Assembly (NCBI GenBank): GCA_016800925.1 | Contig: JABCPU010000098.1 | Coordinates: 122,779-186,778, forward strand | Reading direction: 5' to 3' | Length of the DNA stretch: 64,000 bases | From: Suillus spraguei | Taxonomy: Eukaryota > Basidiomycota > Agaricomycetes > Boletales > Suillaceae | In this document: positions 49,630 through 60,504 of the stretch, in pieces | Numbering within the stretch: the stretch's first letter is position 1 | Layout of the letters: every line of letters starts with the position of its first letter | Position numbers and translations under genes: made by a program | The notes under the pieces: generated by a model | What the model was told of the DNA's origin: nothing | The model's database searches: none | What the model saw: the letters and a program-made list of their open reading frames with translations, nothing else

Positions 49630-50682
49630 GCCACTCACATTGTGCCAGATGTACATGTTCAAGTTGGCAAATACGCCCCAACATCAGTTGCCAAACTGAC
49701 TCTTAAGCTAAGCGTTCATTTCAGTGGTTTTGCAGATGAGTCAAGACATGTCAACTTGAAGCTTAAAGTTCCACCATGCCTTAAGCCAAACAAAATAGCC
49801 AACCAGTGAGACTCCATTTGGGCTGCCGAAAGCCACCGAAGACACTGTCACACCAATGAACTTCAAAGTTTAAGTGAACATAGAAACTTCGCTGTAGTCC
49901 ACTGACTGGTGATGGGCTATCCAGCACGGAATATAGTATACAACACTATTAATTTTTCACATGGCATCTATAAAGCTTTACAAAACATTATACACTCAAC
50001 AGAGGACTTATACTAATGCTCCTAGTCCGGGTCGTCATGTTCCCCAAGAGTACAACATGCCATACACTGGTTACAACCACCAACACATGGCTGTTGCACA
50101 TGATGGACAAGCATAAGGCCAGGGGCAAAACTCCCATGCCCAACATTTTTGGTTCGACCCACGGTAAAACATTTGTTAATCATAAGTGCAGCGACACTCA
50201 AAACTCACTTTTGTAAGTTGGGTTCTTGTGTACCCAGAGACTTAGGCCACCACCTGCAGTCTCAACAGCTAGTGCAGTCCAGTATCATAATCAAATGGGT
50301 GTTGCTCAACCTGGAGAAGAAGTTCAAAACTGGACATCACTGCAGCCAGACGTCATCGATAAGTAAAGGAAGCACAGCCATGACAGCACCGAGGACATGC
50401 CGAACACTAAAAAGCACCGGATAACAGATAACAGTGCTGACAGCACTGTTATTTTGCTACCCAACCCTGGAAGACATCAGCGAAGATAACACTAATGACC
50501 CAACAGAAACATACCTGTTTTTGTGCCGAAATCTCGGTCTGGCCAGCTCAGAGAAATCTCGAATTCAAATGATTTTCTCCATTGATTATATGGGCCGCGC
50601 GAGGTACCAAATAGCATACATGCGAATCCTTGAAGCGCTGTGCTTGTGCTTGTGCTTGTGAAAGATGCAGCAGTACGATGAC
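49630..50682. other. non-coding with a transposon-like fragment
   Basis: 49635-49806 translates as THIVPDVHVQVGKYAPTSVA...KLSVHFSGFADESRHVNLKL, unknown to me. A 39-bp part of it (49703-49741) recurs at 22548-22586. No complete gene is seen in the rest. Confidence 0.4.

Positions 50683-50736
<54 letters not shown>
50683..50736. repeat. (TGT)18 microsatellite
   Basis: Eighteen uninterrupted TGT units, preceded at about 50641-50660 by short TGTGCT repeats. It lies about 250 bp past the stop of the aspartic protease gene. Confidence 0.97.
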
Positions 50737-50980
50737 CAAAGTGTTCGAGGTTGAGTGCCGATGTGCTGATAAGACAGAGTAAGCTCCCCATACACTCCGT
50801 ACGATCCGTTATTGACTATTATTTATTCATTTGAAGTCAGAAACATATCAACTGGAACATGCCGCATCTGCATCAGGCCCCACTGTCATCTAAGTAGATC
50901 AGGTATGTAGGAACATCAGGTGATCCGTATGCTGCTTTGCGTCTGAAAAATGGTGCTTTGTATACTTTGGCAATTTCATA

Positions 50981-52425
50981 TTAGTTCGTGTCGGCATCAG
51001 TGTACGGGGTTGTGGCAAAACCAATACGGAGGTTGCGGCCATCGTACACACAGTAGAAGCGCTGGAGGAATACGTAGCCAAGACGAAAGTCAATCCCACT
51101 GGTGCCAGTAGCTCTGCTAAGGCTTCTAATGACGAGATATATACCATTGGGAGCACCCCCAATCCTGTCGTTGAGCCAACGAGGCCATATTTGGGCGTTA
51201 GGGCACAGATTGTAGATTTGCTGCCATGCAAAATGGTGAACAAGGGGTGTGAGGGCTGACAGAATTGACGTACTCCGCCAATATGGAATTCCAAGGGCTG
51301 CAAGGCATGGTACTGCTCAAGGGTAATATAGAGCATTCCATTATTCGGATCTAAATTAGCGCCGGTTGCAGTCTGGTACCTGTCGTAGGCATCTATCAAA
51401 CGTTGATTAGATCATTATTACTCGCTGACTCTAAATACACACCGGAGGCAATCCAAATAAAGGTCGTGCCAGAATCCACGATACCAGCGGTGCGTCGTAA
51501 GATCTGCTCGTCGTCGTATGTGATGGCCTGATTGATACCCCAATAGGATAAAACAGACGGCCTGCGGCTGAGATAACTGAAACAAAATATCAGTCTGGAT
51601 TGATCCAGCAGCTGAGATAGCTTACGTGTATCTGATGATGTCACCAGGGCCCCCATCACCAAAGACGAGCGTTCCATGATCATCATCGAGTATATCCCTA
51701 GTGGAGGGCTTGAAAAAGAGACCAACAAGGGGCAGAGAAATGCTGCCTTGCGTAAACAGGCGTTCAGTGACAGTGGGAAACGTTCTATCCGGGTCCGTTA
51801 AAATGGTCCCGCGTGACAAGATTTGAGGCCCGATGCCAAGCATGCCGTCATAAGGCATGCCCCACGTTAAAGGAGTGGTAACACCAATGGGCATCTCGTC
51901 GATGGTGTACCTGGCATTAGGGGTAGCGATGCAGAGGGTATCGGTTAATAGTATTCCTATAGATGATCATAGGTATTTTCAATTTATAATATTGTTGTAT
52001 GTCATACCGGCGAAGTAGGTATCAAAGTAGATTATCTCCATTTGAAGCTCAGTGTTGGTGGCGGTACCGGTTGGGCGGGACACAGTGTCGGCCACGGCGT
52101 CAATCCATGTGATCGCGCTCCCGGTGTTGACAACCAAGCGGTCTTCAATAATACATTAGCAACCGCATATTTTCTCAGTGTTGAACTTACAGAATGTGGG
52201 GGGACTGCCAACGCCAATAGGTACCCAGGAGACCGTATGAACGTTCTCCAAAGGAATAGTAATACGTTGGGCATCATCACGCTGCACCGGGTTGGTATCA
52301 TTGGAGAAATGTACCCTGGTGGTCATGGCGAGGGTAATGTGGGAATTGCGAACTTCAACGGGCGAACCCATGATTGAGATTGACAAAGTCAGGAGTGTCC
52401 ACAAGCATCCACCGGGGAACATCAT
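50981..52425 (-). CDS. secreted aspartic protease-like protein (A1 family), first catalytic Asp replaced
   Basis: The product is 397 aa. A signal peptide (CLWTLLTLSISIMG) is followed by a short pro-part and the two pepsin lobes. Six exons (52425-52191, 52142-52008, 51956-51626, 51576-51443, 51392-51274, 51220-50981) join to 1194 nt with no stop. The second active-site motif is intact (AGIVDSGTTFIWIA, Asp near 268). The first reads LVVNTGSAITWI, with Asn84 where proteases have Asp. QIYNLCPNAQIWPRWLNDRI, YVFLQRFYCVYDGRNLRIGF and ATTPYTDADTN are normal A1 C-terminal motifs. A1 enzymes need both Asp residues, so this protein should be inactive as a peptidase. The open frame and clean splice sites suggest it may still be made. 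It is isolated among repeats. Confidence 0.88.
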
Positions 52426-53652
52426 GATAGTGTACTGGAAAGTTATATCATACTTGGTGGCCCATTATATATGTGCTAGCGAACGTGACGGCTTGCGATC
52501 CGAGTCATCACTGCGAATGCAACTTGAAGCATTTGACTTCCCGATACAATGTGGCAAGAGATGGTTTGCTTCCCCGACTACCTGCTGTTCCCACATACCT
52601 AGCGGGTTTGCTGGCATATCTAGTCACAAATTGACGCGTTTCTAGCTTTACCCACCCAAATGAATGAACATACTGGATACTGAGAATCCTTGTGGAGCTG
52701 GACAAACAAAAGGGTCCCGCTTGTTACGATATGAAGTACCCAAAAACGGCCACCTGTCCGACGCTCCGCCTGACACAAATGTAGTAGCACTCTTGAGACT
52801 TGCTGCCATGCCTGGCAACCAGTGTTCCTAGCGCTAGTGTCTAGCCTGGGAAATGGGTTTGGCTTAGCCTGGGCGGTTGGCTAAGACTCGCTCACAATCA
52901 TAGCAATATACCTGAAAATACAAATGCACGAAAAATGCTCAAATAATTCTAGGTCAATATACTGATTTGAGATAAAACTGTTCCGGCTCGTCGACAACTC
53001 AGTCAAGTAATTATTGATATTATTTTCAACAGAATTACACGCACGATCACTTGACCTCTCGTGTGCTTGGAGGTTGGACCCGGGACCAATCATAGCCCTG
53101 AATGAGGTTTAAATTCTTGATCTCTAGAAGTGTCGAAATACTCTCCTCAGGATGAATGGAACGTCGGCTGCAAGATTCAGTTACCTGTTTCATGGCAAAA
53201 TTTGGAACTCATATTTACTTCTCTAACTGTGCAATCCGCATACGATCCATGCGTAGTATCGTGCGCAAAAAGCCCTAACGGAGACCTGAGACCAACCTCC
53301 TCTACCATTCATGGATTCATTACCAGCCTTGAACTTGAGAAGGAACGCCAGGGCACAAAGTGTGGAATAACCTCAATATATGCAGCAACAAACGATGTAG
53401 TAAGGTATAACCTACGACGAATCTGAGCCTGGCGCTTCGTTGCGAAGTAAGGAGCACTTCAACTCTCGAGGACATTAGGAAAGGACCTCGATTTTTGGAG
53501 GACAGCCCATTCGAAAATATTTGAATGATGAGTATTTCAGCAATCAATTACAGAATATGCCTCTTACAAAAAGTGCATTATAACCAAGTGTCCGTACCGT
53601 CTGGACACATCGCAGTACTACGATCCAAATCCCTGTGATGCATTCAACGACA
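52426..53652. other. intergenic, no supported gene
   Basis: It includes the promoter side of the aspartic protease gene. Other reading frames here are short and unrecognised. No repeat ends are seen. Confidence 0.4.
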
Positions 53653-53870
53653 TCACTCAGTAAGAAGCTTCTCCACTGTAGTATCAATCGCCTGAGGAGT
53701 AGTTGTCGATGCCAAGCGATGCACGACTTTTCCGTTCTTATCAATCAAGAACTTCTCGAAATTCCACTCGTGGGAAGTTGCGTCAGCTGCATGCACATCG
53801 GACATAACGAACCTTGGGCCCATGAAGCTTTCTCATTCTTAAGCCAGGCTGTTATCCCAAGCTCAACCCA
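53653..53870 (-). pseudogene. glutathione peroxidase C-terminal fragment
   Basis: The minus strand ends HEWNFEKFLIDKNGKVVHRL, ASTTTPQAIDTTVEKLLTE and a stop at 53653. WNFEKFLIDKNG is the hallmark of the glutathione peroxidase C-terminus, including the conserved Trp and Asn-Phe. Upstream only AWLKNEKASWAQGS is seen. The N-terminal part with the catalytic Cys or Sec and the Gln is not in the following kilobase, so this is a relic. Confidence 0.8.
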
Positions 53871-54427
53871 CCATTTTGTTTGACCCTTCTACAGTTACTA
53901 CTACAGCATACTCGTCTACTTGCGAGTTTCACAGTTCGTGCGGGTCGCGTGATTCAGAGCTACAGATATTCCCAGCTTCGCTTGTCAAAAAAGAAGTTTG
54001 ATGCTTACGGTGAGCTTACGGTGATGGAGCAACGCGATTGGTAGAGCAGAGGACGTCAATATTTCAAAATTTAGTCGCCTCACCTCAACAGGACTGGGAC
54101 GTACCGTACCCAACCCGCTTTCGTACTACTGGTGCTTCTGCTCCCACTGGCAGATACAGGTGGGCCAATCCGCTTTTGACCTTAGCTTCGATTTGACTTG
54201 TCATAAGGCCTTATAAGGGGTAATATTATTGCAGCCTGAGTAACCGCTCTGAAGTTCGTCGCTACCATCTAGACTTGGCCTAACTTTGTCCCTTAGAAAG
54301 AGAGAGAAATCGATGTTGTTGTTGACCCTTGGACATGGACCTGATTACAAGCCTTCAAGTTGTGACCGAGTTATAATCATACTGGCATGACCCCAGTTTT
54401 TCCGCAAGTGTCAGTGACTGGCTGTTA
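53871..54427. other. intergenic
   Basis: No gene is recognised. The left flank of the Tc1-like element ends with the TA at 54426-54427. Confidence 0.4.
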
Positions 54428-54552
54428 CAGCTGTTTTCATAAACATGCGGAATCGCAACTCGCGCGTCGGAAATGCCCGGCCAGGACCCCGTAAGCACTT
54501 GAGGCAATACAGCGCGCTGTCAGCGCTGAACACACTCACTGTCATAGTTAGT

Positions 54553-55249
54553 ATGCCACCACGCACTGTTTCAGCAGACTTGAAAGCTCGAATTTCTATT
54601 CTACGTCGACGTGGGTATTCTGTCAAGCATATATGCCATCTGCTTGGGGCCAAGAAGACTCTCGTATACAAAGTCTTGCAACTTTTTCCCTTAGTTTCAC
54701 AGTACCACTGCAGCAATCAAGGCCGGCGTCGCAGCCTCACTGTCAACGACATCGCATTCATTATAACCATCCTCCGTCATCGTACCACCATCTATCTTGA
54801 TGAGCTACAACATGAACCACGCTCACCGTGGTGTGTTTGTGTCCATACCAACACTTTTTCGCACATTTCGTCGACTGCATGTCAATCGCAAGTGTATTTC
54901 GGCATATGCTCTTGAAAGGAACGAGGAACTACGTGCCATTTTCATGAATAGTATTGCTGAGATAGCACCTGACCCGGAAATGTTGATGTTCGGAGACGAG
55001 GCTGCAAAAGATGAAAGAACAATCATTTGACGCCATGGGAGATCAAAAATTGGAACAAGGTACGTCAAACTTTGCTTCTATTGGTATGTAATGACCATTT
55101 TGTCCAAGGTGGTCCAAAGGAAATGTTTCGTGCGAGGCAAACGTTACTCGATCCTGCCAATCCTGACTCTTGATGGGATCATTGCCTATGACATTATCGA
55201 AGGACCAGTCACGAGTGAGCGCTTTGTCCGATTCTTGCGTGAACATGTG
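54553..55249 (+). pseudogene. Tc1-like transposase, 3' half missing
   Basis: It starts MPPRTVSADLKARISILRRR with a helix-turn-helix, and continues GVFVSIPTLFRTFRRLHVNR, MLMFGDEAAKDERT (first catalytic Asp), FVRGKRYSILPILTLDG and GPVTSERFVRFLREHV. A frameshift lies near 54805-54830 and a TGA near 55028. Sequence homologous to the DNxxxH and terminal acidic parts is absent after 55249, where a GTAAGT looks like the donor of a lost intron. Confidence 0.82.
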
Positions 55250-55256
55250 GTAAGTC

Positions 55257-55682
55257 TCATGAACGCATCTCCGCATAATCTTCTTGGTTGTCAACATCCA
55301 TGGCTTCGACGCGGCTATAAAAAACCGCTGAGATAAGATCAAGCCCCATGGATGACACAAATATCACTTGCCCACGAGAATTGCCGACAAGGTACTTGAA
55401 CCCATACTTTTTCCTCTCAGTAACCCTGTATTGTGACTTGTCATGTTTTGCGAGGATGATAGTCAGAAATTCGAGGTAGTTGGGCTCAGAGATTTGAAAT
55501 ACAAGTTCCTTGACTTTTGTAGACTTGACTTCCTTGGACTTTGCTTTGCCATTAGTTTCAGTAGTAGTCTTTGTGTATGTATCAAGATGGACAATGAATG
55601 TAGCCCTAAATTGAGGGAGGGTGATGCGACGACATCGTCTTTCAGCGAAGCACTCTGAATTGGTGCTGGATTTGTCACTCAA
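55257..55682 (-). pseudogene. gene-like fragment captured inside the Tc1-like element
   Basis: An open 141-aa frame on the minus strand contains LPQFRATFIVHLDTYTKTT, KELVFQISEPNYLEFLTIIL and AMDVDNQEDYAEM. It resembles a hypothetical protein family that I recall from Agaricomycetes, often next to Lys-rich linkers; the function is unknown to me. It begins just inside the right inverted repeat and takes the place of the transposase 3' half. It could be a host gene 5' end or another mobile gene. Confidence 0.5.
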
Positions 55683-55892
55683 GTGCTTACGGGGTCCTGG
55701 CCGGGCATTTCCGACGCGCGAGTTTCAACTTTTGCATATTTATGAAAACAGCTGTAACAATTTCCATCATTTATTAGTGGTCGCGACACTGACAGCACGG
55801 TGTTGTCTTTGACTATACTATTTGAGGACACAAGTATTTGTCCTTCCGTTTTCTAGCAAGATCCAGCGATTCGAAGGACTCTGCAAGAAGGC

Positions 55893-55899
55893 ATATAAG
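55893..55899 (+). promoter_or_regulatory. TATA box of the small secreted-peptide gene
   Basis: ATATAAG lies 42-48 nt before the ATG at 55942, a spacing common for strongly expressed small fungal genes. Confidence 0.5.
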
Positions 55900-55941
55900 C
55901 CCTTGTGATTTTCAGAGGTTCGACGCTCACATATTCTAACC

Positions 55942-56194
55942 ATGAAGCTCTCGATTGTTTTCATGACACTTACTTACCTCTCTTATCACTTTCTCTGCGG
56001 CATACCCTACACCTGGCATATTGACGGAACGTTCTTGTGAGCAATCATGATTTTTCTTTAGTTCATGAGACTAATATGCCACACAGCTAAGTTAGTCCCG
56101 AGAGGAGCTCGATACCCCCTGGGCACTATACTCTGAGAAGCGCGACGAGCTTGACACTTCCTGGGTGTTGTACTCTGAGAAATACGACGAGTAA
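55942..56194 (+). CDS. candidate small secreted protein with two 14-residue repeats
   Basis: Exon 1 (55942-56036) encodes a signal peptide, MKLSIVFMTLTYLSYHFLCG, then IPYTWHIDGTF. A GTGAGC donor at 56037 and an AG at 56094-56095 could bound an intron. Downstream, 56105-56188 is a perfect-register tandem pair of 42-nt units, ELDTPWALYSEKRD and ELDTSWVLYSEKYD, ending GAG-TAA at 56192. Five codons differ synonymously between units and three change the residue, which suggests selection on this frame. Lys-Arg in unit 1 would suit Kex2 cleavage. The phases of exon 1 (two bases left over) and the repeat frame do not agree with this simple splice, so an extra exon or a frameshift must exist. I know no family with this repeat. 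Confidence 0.4.
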
Positions 56195-56969
56195 TCATGT
56201 ATCCGATAGAACTTCGGAGAGGTAGTGTTGTCTTCTCTTTCTTTCTCGATAGCTGATCGCATGATAAAATGTAAGAAAAATCATGTGGGGCGTTACTCAT
56301 CGTCATCATATCATTGACTCTTACTTTTAACATTACACTTTTGATTGAGGATTGATATTGAGTGCTTCCATGTAACAATTACGGGTATATCAGACGAATG
56401 ATAGAGCTACAGGCCAGAGTTGAATGTTGATGAGAAAATGAATACATGTACTTGAGTACTGAGTCTTCCATGATCGCCATCTGCTCGAGTACTGCACCCG
56501 CATCAGCGTTAAATCACCGGTTGCAGAGTACAGTAGACTCACTCATAATGCATGTCGTAACAATGCATAAATCTCATAGTGCATGGACTTTTCAGGATCC
56601 CAACGATGTTCCGTATGTAATTATATGTATGATGCATATTGCATAATGCATAGCCTTGGCATGGCTTGTATGCATTATGAAGTACGAAATTAATAGGGTG
56701 GGACATAATGTACTGCATAACGGTATTGTTCTGCTTGTGCGGCATTGTTTCTTTGAACTATGTATGATAGAAGCCAATGAGCAATTACAGAAGCGTAAAC
56801 CCCGTGATAAGCCCACAGTGTTGGTGCTACGCATGTGACTGATGCAACAAGCAATTGGCAGTGGAGTCAAATGATTGGAATATGAACCGTCGTATATAGA
56901 TCCTCCCGTATCACCTTTGATGAATACTTATATCAGACTAACATTGTGTCTAGGTATATATGATAATTC
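56195..56969. other. non-coding, many TGCAT/ATGCA motifs
   Basis: 56540-56730 is rich in short mirrored motifs (ATAATGCAT, TGCATTATG, GCATAATGCATAG) that could form a cruciform or be a small inverted-repeat element. No gene is seen. Confidence 0.4.
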
Positions 56970-57701
56970 TGTCATATACCATACTTCTGATCCCAGATCC
57001 AACCATATCTGATCAGATCCGATCGATTCTATTTCCGTCCGGTCCACAGATCCTGTCCAGATCGCTCATCCGAATGTGCTCACTTCTCACACTCTGTCTC
57101 CCTTGTGTATAACTGCGTCTATCTCCTTTCATCACTCATCCTGTTTCCAGTACTCCGGCTGTGTATAATTCCTTCCTGTGTCACTGATCTGTTACCTGTG
57201 TTTCATTTCCGATTCGTGCTTACTGATCCGCTGCACATTAACTAATAGACTTCCGTTACACTTCATACATAGCCCTCGGTCCTGGACTTGTTGATTATCC
57301 GTCTTAGATACTTACCATATATAAACCACTTGTAGATCTCTGTAGAACCTTAGTTCGAATATCATCTTAGATTCTGCTCATTCCGCTTCCTTTGGACTTG
57401 AGTCACTTTCCACTCAAAGTCATCTTCCAAGACTTGGGATTGATTCCTATAGTCTATATCTCCGGCTCTATCTTCGGATAGTCTACCTCTGTCAGTTTCT
57501 AGTTAGGAATCCATTCCGAAGCTAGCCTTAGTCCTCTTTCCATCCCCACGCTCCGGATAACCTTTGGACATACCATATCTGATACCTTCGGACGTCCAGA
57601 TCCGCTACGCAACTCCTTCCAGATCTTTGGACATATATCTCCTCTCTGAAATAAGGGGCATTACTCAGAAGATCTTTCACCCCTTGAGTACGGTCTTAAC
57701 A
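56970..57701 (+). repeat. solo LTR, family B (copy B4)
   Basis: The 732-bp unit reads TGTCATATACC...GGTCTTAACA with perfect 5-bp duplication AATTC at 56965-56969 and 57702-57706. It has TATATAAACC near 57319. It lacks a roughly 30-bp GGGGCACAG... stretch present in B1-B3. An 18-bp direct repeat, GACTAACATTGTGTCTAG, lies on both sides (56936, 57729). Confidence 0.94.
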
Positions 57702-58046
57702 AATTCAGTCTGTTCCATCACGACTGAGGACTAACATTGTGTCTAGTTCTGATAGGTTATGAGCCCTGCTCACTTGTAAATGAGGAGCAGAATTACCTTC
57801 TAGACACCAGTGAACCACTCAGGAACCACCCTGCTGGGTCACCAAACCCCTGAGGCCTAACCTATCTAGGATGATAGTGACTTCTATCAATGTCATCGAA
57901 ACATTTAACCTCCTGATAATGACTTCCATCGACATCATCAAATCGCACTACCTCTTCCTCTTTGGGCGAGAAGCATCAAGACATGGTCATCTGCACATAT
58001 ATATACTTGTGAGCTACTAGTTATTCACCCTCAGCCCCTTGTCTTC

Positions 58047-59168
58047 ATGCCTCCCACTATGCATACTCGCTCTAAGAGCTCTGGCACCAAAGGCGCGACA
58101 CTCAGTCCACCGACAACCACTACGATCCCCTCTATTACCACCATGTCCTCCCCACAGGCTCCTGTTATGGCCATATCACTCAGCCAAACCAACTTAGACA
58201 AAATCAATGTCCTTGACCGCAGCAAGAATAACTGGGGTGCCTGGTCCTATTGCATGCAGAACTACCTCCTGTTGAAACATGGAGGTGGTTATATCTTAGG
58301 CCTCGTCACTCACCCTGATCCATCCTTAGACCCCATCAGCACAGGCCACTGGGATCTCAATAACCTGTGCATAGTTGCTGCCTTACGCACACGTTTGAGC
58401 CCCAAAGAGAATGAATGCCTTTGTGGGTACACTAACACCTACCTTGTGTGGGGTGCTCTCAAGTCCCGCCATGAGAAGGTTGGCCCCATCGCCCAGATCT
58501 TACTTATTCAGCAAGCTCTGGTGACCAAATACCATCGCTCAGAACGGCTCTCTACCACAAGCACTCTGCTCAATGACCTCATCCGGCGCATCTATGCTAT
58601 TGGCATACCAAAGCAGAAAGACTTCCTCACCATTATGATGCTCAACACCATGGTGGAGGATCTTACCCATGTGTGTAACCATATTGCAGATGCCCTTGCT
58701 GTCAGCACCTCGGCCAACTCTTATGGTCTGTTGAACATCCGTTCACGCCTAGATGTCAAGCAACAGCTTATCAACACTGAGCAGTCCAAGAGCACTGATG
58801 TTGCCATGGCTGCCACCAGTAAGGGGGTTAATACTCATCGTGACCGTGATCGCATGTCCTGTGGCAACTCCAGCCATCCCATGAATGACTGCTTTGGAAA
58901 GGGAGGCACTATGGAGGGAAAACGTGATGAGGTTCTGGCCTGTAAATGCGCCGCACGTGAGACGAAAGGATCTTCAGGTGGGAAGTCTACCAACCCCAAA
59001 CCAGCCATTACTACTGGCAAGCCTGGTAGCCTTCACTATGACACCACTGGCGTGCCTACCTCCTTGACAGTGAAACCAACCAGGCCATATATGTTGCCAG
59101 TGCCCTCGAAACCACTGAGTCCTCTGCCTCCTCTACTGAGTTTGCCAGACTCGCCAGTGACTCCATGA
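58047..59168 (+). CDS. copia gag, open to the protease boundary
   Basis: The 373-aa frame has a Ser/Thr-rich start, then LDRSKNNWGAWSYCMQNYLL and GHWDLNNLCIVAALRTRLSP, typical of the copia gag (UBN2/retrotran_gag) region. LLIQQALVTKYHRSERLSTT and SANSYGLLNIRSRLDVKQQL follow. The zinc knuckle is decayed: only CGNSSHPMNDCFGKGG remains where CX2CX4HX4C is expected. The last about 40 residues (from TTGVPTSLT) seem to be in a shifted frame relative to the true protease-ward frame, which reads YVASALETTESSASSTEFAR. Confidence 0.8.
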   Translation: MPPTMHTRSKSSGTKGATLSPPTTTTIPSITTMSSPQAPVMAISLSQTNLDKINVLDRSKNNWGAWSYCMQNYLLLKHGGGYILGLVTHPDPSLDPISTGHWDLNNLCIVAALRTRLSPKENECLCGYTNTYLVWGALKSRHEKVGPIAQILLIQQALVTKYHRSERLSTTSTLLNDLIRRIYAIGIPKQKDFLTIMMLNTMVEDLTHVCNHIADALAVSTSANSYGLLNIRSRLDVKQQLINTEQSKSTDVAMAATSKGVNTHRDRDRMSCGNSSHPMNDCFGKGGTMEGKRDEVLACKCAARETKGSSGGKSTNPKPAITTGKPGSLHYDTTGVPTSLTVKPTRPYMLPVPSKPLSPLPPLLSLPDSPVTP

Positions 59169-59169
59169 T

Positions 59170-59578
59170 GCCTGTGTTTATCCATGAGTTGTCCGCTGTG
59201 GACGAGGATGAGTATACCACTCTCATCATGACTGTCGATTCTCTCGACACTAGCCTCGACTGGTGCACTCATACACGTAATGTTGACTTCGCCGGGATCA
59301 CTTACATATAAGGCTCCCAAGCAGCGTAAATGCACCATTGTGGACCCATCCATCATCCCATTCTTTCTCGATAGTGGTGCTTCAGTTCACATCAGTAATG
59401 ATGAGACTGACTTCTTCAGCCTTCGCCCTCTCCCCCCCTTGATCTGTTAATGGTGTCGGCGGGTCTTCAATCCAGGCTGTGGGTGTTGGAACCTTATGTC
59501 TTGTCATTGCTCAATGTATTCACATCATGCTCGACAATGTCCTCTTCATACCTGCAGCCACTGTACACCTCATATCGG
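59170..59578 (+). pseudogene. copia protease remnant
   Basis: FIHELSAVDEDEYTTLIMTV is followed by a stop near 59310, then in another frame TIVDPSIIPFFLDSGASVHI with the active-site DSGAS. The frame then breaks before DNVLFIPAATVHLIS, where LTR D2 starts. Confidence 0.8.
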
Positions 59579-60474
59579 TGTGACGAACAAACTCACGCTG
59601 AGCTTGAAACAGCACATTTTCGTATAGGTGTCAACCGGTAATCATTATCCTTACCCTTTGGCTTCACTGTCCTACTTTACCATGCATTTACCCCTATCTA
59701 ATGGTATTGTTCTGCACTCCAGAAGCCTCGTTGCAGCTTAGCAGCTGTACTACAGCAACTTTCCCACGAAGTGGTGATCTTTGGCAATCTCCGCGAACCC
59801 ATTTGGCATCCTCAAGCAAGATTTACCATCTGTCCTATGTCCATCCAGTCTCGCCGGTACATGATGTTTTGTAAACTGTAGTGCAGTCTTATTACATGTC
59901 TGCTGCGTGTTTATCCTATCCCTTCCGTTTCCGTAGCTATTCCTTAGTATAAAATTCCTAGGTACCCGTACTCTTTCCTTACTTCCCTCCTATAGTACAC
60001 ATGGTACTTAGGAATAGTCACCACTACTGTCACTACAAAATAAAGTCCTTTACCAAAGTTACTGTCTCTTAAGAATTGCTTTACTGCTGCATGCACTACC
60101 GCTCTTTACTGCTTGTCCCGCACTTCACCGCTAGCGCTAGCGCTTTCTCATGCTTCACCACTATACTACCGCTTGTTTTACCGCAGAAGTTCCCATGCTT
60201 ACCGCAGTTTTACTGTTCACGCTACTGCTTGCCTACCGCATTCCCACGCTTACCGCAAGTTTCCCACAGACCGGAGGTCACCGCTAGCATCTTGCTACAT
60301 CTGATGGCATTCTCGCACCACAGGTTGGGCATTATTAGACTATACTAACTTAGCATTCCCTTTAGGGTCGAATGTTCTTGCCCCGCAAGAGTAGCAGACT
60401 AGGTAGAGCGCAAGACTCACATACTAGCTTAGGCCATGGTTTATCTACAGCCCAGGCTAGATTGTATCTTTACA
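59579..60474 (+). repeat. solo LTR, family D (copy D2)
   Basis: The 896-bp unit reads TGTGACGAAC...GTATCTTTACA. It faces D3 tail to tail across a 30-bp spacer. No matching duplication is present on its own two sides. Confidence 0.85.
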
Positions 60475-60504
60475 ACAGTGTGCCACACAAAGGGCAGAGA
60501 CCGA

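Larger units (their letters stand above)
54428..55754 (+). mobile_element. Tc1-like DNA transposon with captured antisense fragment
   Basis: Long inverted repeats start CAGCTGTTTTCATAAA and continue with AACTCGCGCGTCGGAAATGC and CCGGCCAGGACCCCGTAAGC. They are nearly identical at both ends over about 80 bp. TA lies at 54426-54427 and 55755-55756. The left half carries a broken transposase. The right half is foreign sequence on the opposite strand, so the copy is non-autonomous. Confidence 0.88.

Noticed and set aside
50492..50791. Reading frames with long poly-Asn or poly-Thr tracts on the minus strand
   Set aside because: They are translations of the (TGT)18 microsatellite and have no other coding support.
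56540..56730. Mirrored TGCAT motifs, considered as a MITE
   Set aside because: The motifs are scattered and I could not define paired ends or a target duplication; kept only as a description.
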